A stretch of 64,000 nt of DNA. Origin: Mactra quadrangularis (lineage: Eukaryota > Mollusca > Bivalvia > Venerida > Mactridae). Under the pieces are notes generated by a model. It saw nothing but the letters and a program-made list of their open reading frames with translations, searched no databases and was not told where the DNA came from. The translations under genes were made by a program, and so were the position numbers. Positions 1 to 14,500 of the stretch are shown piece by piece. The DNA is taken from contig CM046296.1 in the NCBI GenBank assembly GCA_025267735.1, positions 21,044,464 through 21,108,463 on the forward strand, read 5' to 3'. Every line of letters starts with the position of its first letter. Position 1 is the stretch's first letter.

Positions 1-1214
1 GACAAATGATATTCTGAGAAAAACTGATAATGCATACTGCAAGTCAATTTTACTTTCATTAAAACTTATCTGTGTTTCATAGTTTGTAGTTGATATAAAT
101 TATATTGTTCACTGTACTCATACAATTCATTGAAACAGTACAAATATTGCAGGTAAAATTCATACATTTGAATTCCTAAAGAAATCTTTTAGTTAACTGT
201 ACTTTAACGGACATATTAAGGCAACGGATTTTAGATCTACTAATTATTGCTGATTTTGAAATGTGCTCAGATAACTTTTTGTTTCTTTTTTCATTGGTAA
301 AGGTGAACAGGTTTATCCTAAAAACAGGACATTCTTCAAGGACTTTTGGATGACATGTAAAAACAGTATATTAAATGACTGGTCAGTATAAACGTATAAA
401 GTATACTTTAGGTAATTTTAGATTTAATCATAAAAATCATGTAGCAGGCAAATTACAATTCGACCTAAAAACCTTTCCCAGTAATCACCTTAATTTTTTC
501 TATAGCATTAGTCTGTATTAGCATTTGTTTATGTTTCACAGTAATGGGCAAAATAGTTATAACAATTGTAATAAGAAGTAATATTCATAGCAGTTTGGAA
601 TTTATGACAGTCATTTGATTATAAGTAAGTTTGATTCATGAAGCAGTTCATTTTATTGTGTTTGAGTATTACAATGTATTATTGGTCATATGGGACAAAA
701 AAATGTTTAAACTTTAAACTGTTTAGCTCCTAACATTATCACAGTGTTTAAGGTTTAGATTTTTGTATAGAAGGATTTATCATTTATTATTTAAATATAT
801 AAATCTACAGTATGTTTTGACACAATATCTCCTCTCATTATAATACAGCTGGATAATATATCTTTTTATTTCTACTCATAAAAAGAAACTTCAATCCTGA
901 TAAAGCAAAATAATTAAATCCTATCTTGTCAGTCTGCCTGAAAACCAATCCGATCTGCCCACTCACAGACCTGCCTGTCTGATTCAGTTTGTCTGCCTGC
1001 CTGAAAGCTACCCCACCACTAGCCCATTCACCCCCACAGACCAGCCAGTCTATTTAAGTTTGTCTGTCAGACCATTAGTCAGTCAGTCTGTCTGTCTGTC
1101 TGTCTGTATTTCTATCAATTTTCTGAAACATCGTATATTTGTGGTTTATTCCCAAAGATGTAATCTGTCAAGGTCAAGGTTGCACACATCTATTCAAATC
1201 ATTGAATAGAATAC
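1..1214. other. 3' part of SPG11 (intron downstream of exon 39)
   Basis: No exon could be recognised here on either strand. The spatacsin reading frame leaves exon 39 in phase 1 at 1215, so this stretch should be the following intron. The remaining C-terminal exons must lie beyond base 1. Bases about 930-1110 are rich in TCTG/CCTG tetranucleotides and end in a short pure array. Confidence 0.6.
1086..1108 (+). repeat. (TCTG)n microsatellite
   Basis: About five to six consecutive TCTG units are visible. Degenerate TCTG/CCTG words over the preceding 150 bases suggest an older, decayed array. Confidence 0.85.
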
Positions 1215-4200
1215 CAAAATGTTTCCTCTGTAATGTCTCCAGTATTTTTTTAGCATTATCTTCCAGTAGTTCTGCAATCTCTCTGTACATCATAAACTTT
1301 AATGCTACCATTGTATATGTCTCTGTATCACCTGGATGATATCTCTTTAAATAATCCAATATGGCCGTCTTTAACTTGGTCTCCTGCAAGTACAACAAGG
1401 GGTACATGATAATCTTAGAAAAAGAGATGCTATATCAACTGAACAAATTGAGCTCATTAGTCCAATGAATATTTCATACAATTTATTTACCCTAATATAA
1501 CATAGATCTACAGCTGTTGTAATACTCACAAAAGGTTCATACTTTGTTAAAATTCAAAATTTTCAAATACCTGAAATTCATGATTTCAACAGATTTTACA
1601 TTGCAAAGAAACCTTTCTATGGCCCAATCATGAACTTCTAGACTAGTCCTGAAATTTAATCATCAATTTTGTGTACAACCTACAAAAAAATGTGGATAAA
1701 TGCAAGGCAAGTTTTCAAACTGTATAAATTATACAATCAGCTAAAACAAATACCTTCTCTTTTCCTTTACCAAGTAGGAGTTCAAATTTATGGTTTTGTT
1801 GTAAAGCATCAAATATATACGTCATCTCATTATACCTACTAACACCAGTTAGTAATCTAGTCTGAAAAACAACATAGATAAGTAACATTAATGGCAATTG
1901 CATTGCAGTATACTTTTTTGTAACACATTTACCCCAAGCCACTACTTTAAATACTTGACATTTGTTCCATAACTGCCTTAACCCCTGAGCATAAATACAG
2001 ATATTTTTTTATTGATAATGAGAACAGAAGTACTGTAGTGTTTATGCACAGGGATAATTATACAAATATTGTTATTTATAATTTTGGCCTTTTGAAAAAA
2101 TTCTTAGAAAGTCAGTAGTTGTTTATGGACGACAGGTGTCTTGTACTAGTGCATCCTTTGAACAATGGTTAAGTGACCTATCAGATTCAGACTTAAATGA
2201 CTTAGACTGTTGTTGAAGCACAACTATAGTTTTCATATTGCTAAAACAGACAGACCGTTTAAAAAGGGACATAAAACAAACAAAAAATCATGGGCTGAAT
2301 GAAACACTATTGTAAATCCCTTTACTTTCAAATGGAGTAACAATAGTGTTTCGTTCAGCCCTCAAAATGAAAACGTACCATAAGTTGATGTTCTCCAGCT
2401 AGTTGTAAATGTGCTGTCAGTATCCTAGCAGCACGTAATATATTAGATATACCTTCCATGTCACATGATGCTGTATAACATTCATGTCCTAATATCAATA
2501 ATTCTGTCTGTAATGTGAGTACTGAAATATAAAATGATATAATATAATGCAGGAGTGGGCTTGGCCAAGCAGTTACAATATTGGACTTGTAAGTTGTTAT
2601 CATTGGAGAGCCAGCTCCACATTTGTTCAAATCATATCCAAAACCTTATTGCTCCCTTGTGCAAGAAACTTTTCCCTTCAAACTCAAAACTGGGGGAGGC
2701 AGGAAGCAGACTCAAGAGGGATTAATCTAAGATGTACGAATTTGTTCCACAATCAACCTAAAATAAATTAACAGAAACAAAACTGTAATATTTTAACTAC
2801 TATATATATTCAACATAATATGCCATAATGAAAATTTACTTTAACTAAATTTGATCAGTGCTTCTCTAAGTCACACATGTAAGTATAAGGAGCACAATAG
2901 AGATAAGAGGATCCCTTCTTTGTTGTGGTACCCTTAATGTAGAAGCATTGTAATAGTGCAAAATTATAATTTTTTAAAGTTTTATTTGACTTTTTTGATT
3001 TTATGGACAGTGATATAATTTTTACATTGGCTACTAACAAATATTGTCTGCTACTAACCTTTATCATCCAGATGATCATGGTCTACACCTATAGAAGCAG
3101 CAATATCCACAAGTTTGTTGCCTAGCAACGATGGTTCTATACACAATCTTACAATTTGATGAAAATCAGCAAAATTTTCCCGAGGATCAAACAATAAATC
3201 TCTGTCCCCTATAGCATCCCCTAGACTAACTTTATATGACTGTACTATAGCATCAGAAAGAAACCCTGCAACCTGCAATACAAATAGCCAAACTTTCAGA
3301 AATCAATCAAATGACATTTAATGTTCAGATTTAAATTCAAACTTTCCAAACAACTCTTAAACAGGGGCCAATTTTCTGGGGCAAGAAACTTACATGAGGT
3401 TGTTTCACTGCACCAAGATATAAATGAGAGCCTTTGGACAAGGGACCATTTTTCTGCTACATTTTAAACCATGAAACACACAACACAACTACAAAATTGA
3501 TTAAAGATATAATGAAAGTTCAATCATTATTTACCTGATCTGAAGACAAGGAACTTGTACCAAGGAAGTCAGCAGCTAATCTAAATTTAGCAGAACAGGT
3601 TGTCTTCAATAATGAACGAAGTATAAAGTAGTCTTCCCCGGCTATGACATCATCATATCCAACATACAACACCTGTAATAAATGTAACTTAACTTTAAAT
3701 TACATGTAACTAAATAACATTATCTTAAGCTTAAATGCATTATCTTGCATTTAGCCTGCAAGGCCATGCTGTAATATCATATTGAATCTATAATTTTCTA
3801 TGGGCATTATCTGTTTTATCTCCATATCAAGTAGGGCAGTTGGCAGCCTATCCTCTAAGTACTAAGCTATATGTTTGTGTTCAGAGATCAAGACCTACCC
3901 CAAGATTGTGAATAGAACAACTTATCATGGGAAAATGATTGAAAAGGCTATTGAAATGTATCTCAAACACCATGCATTACATTACATTACTTTTTTATCT
4001 ATCAGCATTAAATACAACAAAATGAAGGTAAGTTTTTCAGGTGTGTTTGAATGATTTCAATCAATTACCTCAAGTAAATCATCAACAATGCCTTCTTAGT
4101 CATACAGTTCTTGGACTAATGAAAATTTTAGAAAAACTGATGATACAAACCGAAGCAATCTTAAAAGCTGTTATAACTCTAATACATGTTTGTCTACCAG

Positions 4201-7200
4201 CCTCACAATGACTTAACAAACATTCCATAGCTGATATTTTAGCTTCATTATCCTCTGATACACTATCTATAACTGGTTGTATGTTACTCATTAAACTGAT
4301 GGCTGAAATACAAGAACAATATTATATGGGTTACCTCCCTTTCCTAACTTGACGGGACATATCACCTCATGCATGCTAAATTTAAAGTTTATAAGTTAGT
4401 TGATGAATTGTTGCTTGTATGGTTTGGTTTTAGTGTTTTCTTATCTACAGTTTCTGATGTTTGCAGTTCAAGTGACAAAATTCACTAGGTCCAGAGGTAA
4501 GACCCTTAATCATATTGGCCTTCGTGTCTGTACTCCAAACCAAGATTTCATGGACTTAATTCCAATCCATGATATGTGTTATTGACCATTCTCAAGTGAG
4601 CTGGTAACTTACTCTTATACAAGTAAGAATCAACTTCCAAGGGCGTGCTCGATTGGGCTGTCGGAACTGTGCCAGAATCAAATTCCAATTCCTCCACAGA
4701 ATCTGCCAAACGAGTCAAATTGGATGTCGGGACTGATTCAAAAGGCAATATCCATAGCAAATAGATTTGCTTCTCACTTTATTTATAGCAAATAGCTTAA
4801 TTTTTATTGTAAACAATCATGCAAAGGTATAATTTTAACAACATTCTATTTCAAAACACCAAACTCACATTTTTGCAGTGATGCCGCCGCCATGTTGGGT
4901 ATTAATAAACCGAACCGATTCCATTCACACCACCTATTTCGATGGAATGAATAGAAGGCTGCCAGAACACAGTTCCGACACACTCGATTGGAATTCTCCC
5001 AGTTCTAACAGTCGGAATTTCCAATCGAGGACACCCAAAGTCTTAGAACAGAAACACAGGGATATTCATATAAAAGGGAGTACTTACAACAATACAACAA
5101 ACGATCTGGTTTTTATTTATATTACTAGTATTTAATTTGTACTAAAGATCACGAGCCCAAGATTGTAACCACCCGGCCATGTGCTAGCCTGTTACTCAGT
5201 TATACCATAGCCCATTACATGTTCTATGCCCTAGCCAGTTACAAGTATTAATCATATATAATTAAGGTATAACTTACTGCTGGAGTTCCTCAGTAAAGCT
5301 ACTGGTGCTGCTATAGATTGTCTATGTATATCACAAGGTCTGGTACGTAATAAATGTAACATTTCTGGTGATAATGTATCTATACTTAGACTACCCATAC
5401 TTAGTCTAATACATGTCTTAAATAAAAACAAACATATCATTATAGTGGTTATTTCTTCTATTTTTGGTATAACACCGTAGCAACACATAGCATAAGTTAT
5501 ACATGTATCATGGCGGTCAACCTACTTACCGTTCCTGGAAAGGCTAAATCTCTGGATTTAGCTGTCAACCAGTAACTAGGCACATACTTGTAAGTGACTG
5601 ACAACTGCCCAACATAATTAAGAAACAGTAGAAGGAGGGAGAATGGCCGTAGAAATTATTTCATGACCAAGCTCCACATAAGTATGCACCACCAAGGAAT
5701 TGAACCTTTAACTCCTTGATCAGTTGACTTATGTGCTACCAACTGAGCTAGCAGGGTAGCTCAGATGTATATTTATTTTGAAAATAAGATTTTGTGAAAG
5801 GTTATTTACCTAAATTACTCACGGCTGTCAATGCTTTAAGTCATATAAATAAACAAAATGTATGTTAAATTATCCTACATCCACTTTAGGCCTTGTTTTG
5901 ATAATCATCTGAATTTATAGCTATGTTCTTAACATTGTGCTTATTGATGTTCATGAAATAATTGCATAAAAAGGTTGACAGAACAATAGGTAAAATTATT
6001 CATTTACATAAATGGTTTTCTAGTTTGAAATTCACAATTTTCTATTCTTCTTTTATTTCCCTGGGATGACAAATTAAAACCTCCCTACTATTATGTTATA
6101 AGAACTGTTGTACAGTAATTAAAGACTTACCAATACAATAGCTAAATCTTGAGAATAAATATTAAATTCTGTAGACAATCTACAAGCTTCTGATATTCTA
6201 CCTTGTTTTAATTGTTCACTGATTAAATATTGTATAGCTAGTACTTCCTGTAATAAATCAATGTGATCTAGTTTATATTTGAATTTTATGCCATTTTTAA
6301 ACAACTCTCCTTTATGGACAATTTTTTTACAGTATGCAACACACCTTAACTACCTTTTTGGACAATGTTCCTAACCACTATTAGTTTCCAAGGGCGTGTT
6401 TGATTCAGTCTACTCCGAGTACTCTGGTCTACTCTGCGTGCACCGATGAATCAAATGTCCCAATTTTGTAGCAAAACACAAGAATGATGCAAAAGGTTAC
6501 AAGACGCTTTTTGTTAGATGAGAGCGGTTTATCAAAAGCATATGACACAAAATATGTAAAAATATAGTAAAAACATTTGCAATCCTCGCATTAAAACATG
6601 GATCTCTTTTAAATTACGTCATACTCCGCTTACTCCTCCTAAAAGGCAGGTGTATTCAGAGTACTCCGAGCGCATGATCCGAACCGTTTGATTCATTTTT
6701 TTTAGTGATCGGAGTACTCCGAGTACTCAGATCTCGCGAATCAAACACACCCCAATTCTACAAGAAGTCTTAGACTAGTCAGACCCTTTAATGTAAAGTC
6801 AGAGCTAATAACAAATTTCATTCATGTAAGTACAGTGTAGAAGTTGTATATACGCTACAAGTCTGGATATCACTACCTTACAATAGAAATTTCCAATGTA
6901 ATGGTTTGTATATTGTAGTGCAAGCTGGCATATTTTTCTAGCTAGCTGATCACATTCAGAACACTCTGAATTTTCTAGAGCTGCAATTCTTACAACCTTG
7001 AAGCAAAACTATTGCATAGAACTTGGGTAACACAAATAATGCTTTTTAAAAGTGCTAGGTGCAATGAAACTGGCTCAGTAAAGTATTTCTAACAATAATT
7101 GATAAAAAACCTACCAAGGGAGATAATTCTTCTCCTACATCACTTGGGTGTGGCATTTTCCCACAATGCATCAGTTCTGATTTCATATTAGATTTACTTT

Positions 7201-10200
7201 GAATGGTTGACTCACTCAGAATAGAATTGAACACATCTGAATCATCAGCAACATCATCCTGCATTGATATAATCATAATGTACATTGTAATACACTTAAA
7301 TATTGGATTCAAAGACACTAATAACAGTTCTTTATGTGAAAATATATCTCCAATTCTGAACTAAGTTGAAACAAAAAGTCTGAAAAATATCTGAGAATTA
7401 AATTTTAAGAAAAGACTCTTAGGTATTTGTTAACCCTTATTTATCAGATGTCAAAGACAAACATGTTTCCAGTCATTGCCTTAAATTTTCTCAACGACTT
7501 GCATGATGAACTATGTTAAAAAAAGGAAAAAACCTAAAAAGAGAAAATTGTCAACAAGCACAACTATAATTATGATATAAGTAATATTTACTAGCCAGAA
7601 TCAATTTTTACAAGTCTCAGGCTACAGGCTAGTGTGTTACGACAATGATTGACTTGAAATAATTTCTTCTCAGTCAAACAAGTACAAGATATAGCATACC
7701 TGATTTTCATTTTCATTTATTCTGGCTTGTATTCTATATGTCCACATACTTCTATATATTTTATTCCATACATCACTTCCAGTATCTTCTTGTTGTGATA
7801 AACATGATAAACCTAACTGATATAGAGAAGCTTTCTCTAATGCTGAACTACACAAGTCAGCCTCAGTCTACAAGAAATAATAATATACCTGTAGTTGCAT
7901 TTGAAAGTTTAGTTGATTGACATAATTTAAGTTCTAAAAGTTTTAATCTAAAAGGACAACAACGAAAATAAAAGAATTTTATTCTTTTTTTGTGTAATCC
8001 TTTGTGTATATTATATTGATGGCATAATTTTATTATCCATGTTTGTCATATGACATGTATAGTAGCTTTATGTTAACTTTGTATCATTTATACAGAAATG
8101 AATCTATCTATCTCCATAATTTATTATTAGACATTTTCATCCTATACCTAATTCTTTAAATAAGTTTAACTATATTAAATTTCAAACTGTGAATTCTAAG
8201 ACCATATTTTTTTATAAGAACCAATACTAGACATCAATATGACCTACAAATGCCTATTTTCTGACATAAAAATCAATGGTTGTAGCTGATCTTGAAACAA
8301 CGACTCATGATTAACTATTAAAACCAAATTGATGGAGTTTATACAAGTACATAAACTGGCGAAATCTTGTGAACAATATTTATGAGTTGTCCATCAACGA
8401 TGTCTACTTGTAAGACATAAGGCTAAAAAACACCAGTAACTGATGTTGATTGGTATAAGGCATTTTATTTTTAAATGCCATAAAACAAAGTTTACTAAAT
8501 ACAAGCTTAAATAGCATATCTGGATGACAAGACTGTCAAAAGGTGAATATTGCCATCTGATAGGGAACAACATATATACAACATAGATTCAAAGACCTTA
8601 CCTTAAAGAACTCGGCAACTTTGTCCGCTGGCATTTTATATTTTTTTAACCTATCACTAGAAATCTGGTAAAACTTTAACCTAGGTTTCGATGACTTCCA
8701 TATATCTGAATGACAGATCTTTTCTTTCTCAAAATTTATCTAAAATAATATACATACATTATTTTTGTAATAATTTCATTAACAATGGACTTTTTATCTC
8801 ACCTGGTCACAACAACCTAACAACATTTCAAACTAAAAGAAAAATTAAAATATTATCATAAAATGTTTAAACATACCTAGCTAACTAGTTATTTCAACAA
8901 GCATTTGTAATATAGATTATAGATAGTGTGTGGTATATGTTGATAACAAATTGAATATCAGGTCTTTTTCCCAGCTTGCACATCTGTTATGTACTTAACA
9001 TCAAATTTAACAAATTTTAATTTAGCTCCTCATAGCTGGCTCACTAAACTACAATATGTACAGTAAAACTCTCAGTAAATATGGGAGGCAAAAAGTCTGG
9101 TATTCAGAAGATCTAAATTTCAGAGTTTTTACTGTATAAAATAAGCAGAACCAAACATCCTTTCTAAAAATATCCTATCTTCACCATCATCCCAATGCTA
9201 TTTATCTAGCAAGTACATACTGGTCAACTAGTAGCTGACAACATTTCCAACTAGAAAAAAATAAACTTAGTAATCATAACAAACTTAAACTTACCTGGGC
9301 CAGTGTTACATGATCAGAGTTAATGCTTGTAATATCAGCAAACCTTCTAGCCAATCTATATAGATGTTTATTTGTTAATTGATTTATTATTGACAAACAC
9401 TCTTCATTTAATTTTTGAGTATTTTGTGATAATAAATTATATAAGTTAACTGATGATATCTCTCCTTCTTCTATACATATCAACATTTTACTTTGTTTAG
9501 CAAAATCTGCATCTGAAATCATCATAATGTTTTACATATTAAACATTGTATACAACCAGTAGAGATCTTTAATAGAAGGAGGAAAAGTTAAGTACAAGAA
9601 GCTGGGTTTGAATATGCCATCTCCTGATCATGAGTTTGATGTTCTACTAACCGAGCAAATCAGGCTGATGAATATAAATCACAAATTCTTAAAACAAATA
9701 AATTGAACAAACATTGATTTCACCATAAGTTAGTCTACATAATTTGTCCACAGATGTATTTTTTTTAAGCTTTTTAGGTTTCATTTTGTACTTATTTGTT
9801 CTCTATTATAACATAAAAGTCAATAATATTCTTGCGTTTAATTCAACATTTATTCATATCATATAAAGCACTTCTTGAACCAGTTCTCGCACAAGTTCTT
9901 AAACCCGTTCTTGAACAAGTTCTAGAACCAGTTCTTGAACCAGTCCTTAAATTAGTTCTAGAACCAGTTCTTGAATCAGTTCTCGAACAAGTTCTTTAAC
10001 CAGTTTTGAATAAGTTCTAGAACCAATTTTAAACAAGTTTGTCTACGTATGTGTGACTAATGTATCTAATGATCTTATGTATGTTCCTAACACAATAATA
10101 TTGATGTGAACCAATGGTATAGAATGATGTACCAATCAATGTTGTGACCATCATTTTACTAGGCCAAACTTAAACAATTCTTTGTTTGTGGTATATTGAT

Positions 10201-11513
10201 CACAGTTTAATTACATAAAAAAGAAGATAACTTACCAACATTTTTAAAGACTAATGTAATACATTCTGTATCTAATATTTTAAGTAGTTGAGAAACTTCA
10301 TGTATACTTGATGTACATGTTAACATATATTGTATTATATGATATGTTGTTTTCTCTAACCAATCAGAATCTATCACTGATGTCTGGTTGTGATGTTTGG
10401 ATTCATGATGAAACTGTAACAAAAAATTTAAAGTTTTAAAATGTACATTTATATTAACACCAGGTCGTAGACCCAAGAAGTCAATATTACAAATGTTCAG
10501 ATATTGCTTTACATTTTATGTATTGCCCAAAACTAAATATAAGAATGCATAGACAGGGTTAAACTTGTAGGTAAGAGGTACATGTACAACAAAAACACAG
10601 TTTTGATTGATTAAAATGGACATTTATTTTAAATTTCCATAAAACAAAATATAACATTTCAACAACAAAAATTGAGACTATGAAGATAATCAAGAGCATT
10701 GACCAAAAACCAATCTGGACAACAAAACCACAAAAAATGCCACCAGATAAACCTATATAATGCATGCATGCTTAATTGGCAGAACCAAATATAGCCACAC
10801 TATCACTACTATGTACAAGGCAGAAATCATTTCTTAGTATGAATGAAGTCAAATAATCAAACAAAATCTCACCTGAAACACAGCCTCTTTAAATTCTTCA
10901 AGTAGAACCTTGCAATTCTTGTAGTTATGTTTCTCAGTAAATTCAGCATAAAATTGTAGAAATGGTAACAATGGCGAATTCTAAAATGTAGGAAAGAATC
11001 TAATAATATATCTGAATATAAATAAACTTTATAGTACTTTAGAGACTCAGTGAGTACATACAGTAATTAGATTGCATAGAGTGTAAAATTATATTTGTTA
11101 ATACTAACTTAACGGCCATTCTCCCTCCTACCAATTATTCTTACCTATGTAGGGTAGTTGTCAGTCACTGACAAAAGTATGCACTTAATAGTTGGTTAAT
11201 AGCTAAATCCAGTGATTTAGCCTTTCCAGGAGTAGTAAGTAGGTTGACTGACCGCCGTTATATGACCTATACAATGTGTTACTACGGCGTTAAACTAAAC
11301 AAAAACAAAATACCATACCTGTTGAAATATATCAAATCCAGTAACTAGAAGAGATCCCCATTTTTCTCTTATATAAATATCAATGACAGCATCTAATGTA
11401 TGTAGATTGTATCTCCATGGTAACTTCCCATGATCCTCTATAAACTGAGCATGCTCATTGACATCCATCATGGCTACCAACCAACCAATCAAACATGGCA
11501 ATGTTGTAGATCC
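1215..11513 (-). CDS. SPG11: SPG11 exons 25-39: C-terminal part, spatacsin_C domain
   Basis: Exons: 11319-11513, 10873-10980, 10236-10413, 9295-9512, 8602-8739, 7700-7867, 7115-7258, 6131-6247, 5278-5416, 4151-4302, 3535-3672, 3059-3272, 2379-2521, 1754-1861, 1215-1383. They encode residues about 1540-2315. The last six exons correspond to the C-terminal spatacsin domain, the best conserved end of the family; exon 38 has RYNEMTYIFD and exon 39 has LKTAILDYLKRYHPGD, close to the human sequence. Exon 31 is Ser/Asp-rich and poorly conserved, as the equivalent human linker is. The exon 39 donor is set at the GT after CATTTTG by similarity; the open frame itself continues to 1174 before a stop. 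The final residues of the family (about 170) are not in this window. Confidence 0.92.
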
Positions 11514-14500
11514 CTGAAAACATGTTTTTCTACAATTTAAAGAGTACAGATTCATAACTGAAGGATTATGTTACATAAACTTTAAAAATATGTAAAATTT
11601 TATTTGTCTCACATTCTTATTACCAAAACATAAAGAAACTTTGTAAAAAAACTATGACTGTGATTAAATAGACACAGTTGATCATGCCATAACATTGTCA
11701 ACAGACGCTTGTCTATGTGTAGAATAAATTTAAAACAGATTAACAACTCTGAAAACATTGTTCTTTTTATATTTAGTATCAGTCAATTTTATTCAACTGT
11801 CAGTGGCAATTACATTGACCTTGCTGATTTAAATATTCACTATAGTACTAATGTTCTCAATATCAATACAGATAGATATCCATATTAATGTACAGAGATT
11901 ATAGAACAAATATTGAGTATTTAAATCAGCATTGCTAAGGTATGCGCCACTGGCAGTTGAATAAAACTTTCCAAAAAAAATATAGCAATTAAAATTCCCT
12001 ATTCTATTGCTGATGAAATACTCACTGATGTGTCTTATTTAGACTTAACACATGTTAGATAGGAAAAATAATTGTTTAAGGTAAATGAGTGAGTACTGAA
12101 AAACATAACCATTTCGTAAGTTAAATTTAATATTCATAAACCTGGAGTAATAGCAACAAAAAATATCACAGTACACATACCTCTAAACAAGCAGCCAATT
12201 CAGCAAACAAACAATTTCTAAGAGTTATAGAATGTAATAATAATGATTTCCATTGACATTTAGATGACTGTGAAGCAAATATAACACTAAATACATCTCC
12301 AGGTGAACTCTCATTGGTTACATGGGCAACTGTAAGACAGAAACATTAATATGACTACACAAGCTCTTTCAAATATATACCCAATTGTGTCAAACAGTAA
12401 AATATCAAAGTGTATCTAATGAAGAAATTTCAGGCATACAATGAAATAAAATATTATTCATAATGTATTCAACTTTTTATGGCAATAACCATATTTAGCT
12501 TAACTAAACAGTAGAAAGTTTTGAATCAAGAGGGTCCCTAGACAGCATGACCCATGCTTCTGTCAAACTAGTAGCCATTTTAAACATGGTGGCCATTTTG
12601 TAAGCCTACAATTGAGGTAAATTCAAAACCAGGTTGGTTCAAATCACGACCAAGACCTTCCTCAAGCAAGAAACGTATCCTACAAGCTCAGTACTAGAGG
12701 GAAAGAAAGTGGAGTATAGAGCAATTAACGAACTAAATAAATTGAAAGAACCTATTTAAGATAAGGCAAGAAAAACTTTATTTAAAGTCGATTATAATCA
12801 AAAATATATAACACTAGCTAAAAGCTTTTGTCCGACTCTATTTCACAGTCATAATAAGTTGGTATCAACTATCGTACAAGTAGATGACAAGTTTAATGAT
12901 ACAAATATAGTAGTAACATTGTATAAAACATACTAAAGCAAACACTACCTGTACTATCTTCATCAGTATCCTCATCATCTGGTATATTTAAATTTTTATT
13001 ATTATCTTCTTCTGACGATGAACTTGTAACATCTAGAATAAACATAATATAAATAATAACAACTTTATACAACAAGGCTATATGGCTCCACACTAAAGGT
13101 CCTAAAATTGCCCTGTATTTCAGTTCAGGCAACTTAACATTTGGAATGGGCAATTGAAACATATAACTGGTGGTCAAACAGAGCAATCTAGTTTAAAAAT
13201 TAATGTCAATCCCTGAACTACACACTTGGAAAAAATCTTATCTTTCATGTGAACCTTAAGTAGAAACATGGCACATGTTGTTTACAATATTAACAAAGAG
13301 AAATACATATAATGAACTCATAAATTATAAGATAAATAAAATTTTACAAAATCACACAAGCCTGAAATTTCACACAAAATGGTCAATCACCTAGCAATTA
13401 ATGTAACACCAAGATACTGTCATTCTATTTCTCAAGAATAATGAAATTACATTGAGCATGTTTAGCATTTTTGCTTACACTAATCTTACTCAACCACACT
13501 ATACCTCAAGCATAATGAATTAGCTAACATGTATAGTGCGTACAAAATAACAAAATGTGTTTGGGTTAACATTAAAAATGAAACAATCCATTCCATAGGT
13601 AGGCAGTATTGAAAGTTGTATCATTCATTTTAACAAAATTAGCATGCTGGATATACCACCACCACAACAATCATGCTTGTAATGGAAGACAGCTTTACCA
13701 TTAGACTAACAAGACACCCATAAAACATATTAAAATTAGATATTTTATTGTCATCCTGAGCATCCCCGTCGTGGATTAGTTCATTGTATTGTTGATATAA
13801 ACAATGTTTTGTTTCTTTGTGCGCACTATACATATACTTTTCAAAAGTTATTTATAGGTATGGTCCAGATTCATCAACCAACATTCAGAAAACTGTTCTA
13901 GAATATTATTACTGTTCTCAAATATATTGTGTAATCTATCACAGGAACAAATTGATAATATTGACCCAACTTATCATTGCAGGCATACTGTACTCTATTA
14001 AATTGCAATAAATAAGATTTTTAATTTTGAAATATATTGGTGAAAGTATAAACTGGTTGTCGTACACATTGAATTGTTAGTCCGATCACAGGAGCTTGAA
14101 ATTTAATATCATACTATGAAAAATCCTTTCCATTTTGATAATGAAAATTTATTTTAAAGAGGTGTGTTTCTCATAGTATGATATTACATTTCAAATGCCT
14201 GAGGGTTTGTTATATGTTTATTATTCTAAGTTTCAGAAAACCACAACTTGACAGCATATAAACAATGGTGAAATGACAAGTTAAATTTTATTATTGGGTG
14301 GAATGACAGTTCTTCAGAATAGCATAATTTACTCTGTATTGTGAATAGCAGCATTTATTATGAATAACTTAAGTTTTTAAACCTGTCAAAAGTACATAAA
14401 AACACATAATTTAACAGTCTATACCCCCTTAAATCAACATTTTAGACATTTCCATCAAACCTGTACAGAGATCACTAAATGATAAGACTTTTTACATTCC

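Noticed and set aside
1..1139. Search for the missing SPG11 C-terminal exons
   Set aside because: No minus-strand stretch with spatacsin-like words and splice borders was found; the exons are taken to lie outside the window.
9877..10040. Heat-shock element array (TTCnnGAA words)
   Set aside because: The 12-bp period places successive GAA/TTC blocks with gaps of four rather than the contiguous 5-bp units required for heat-shock factor binding.
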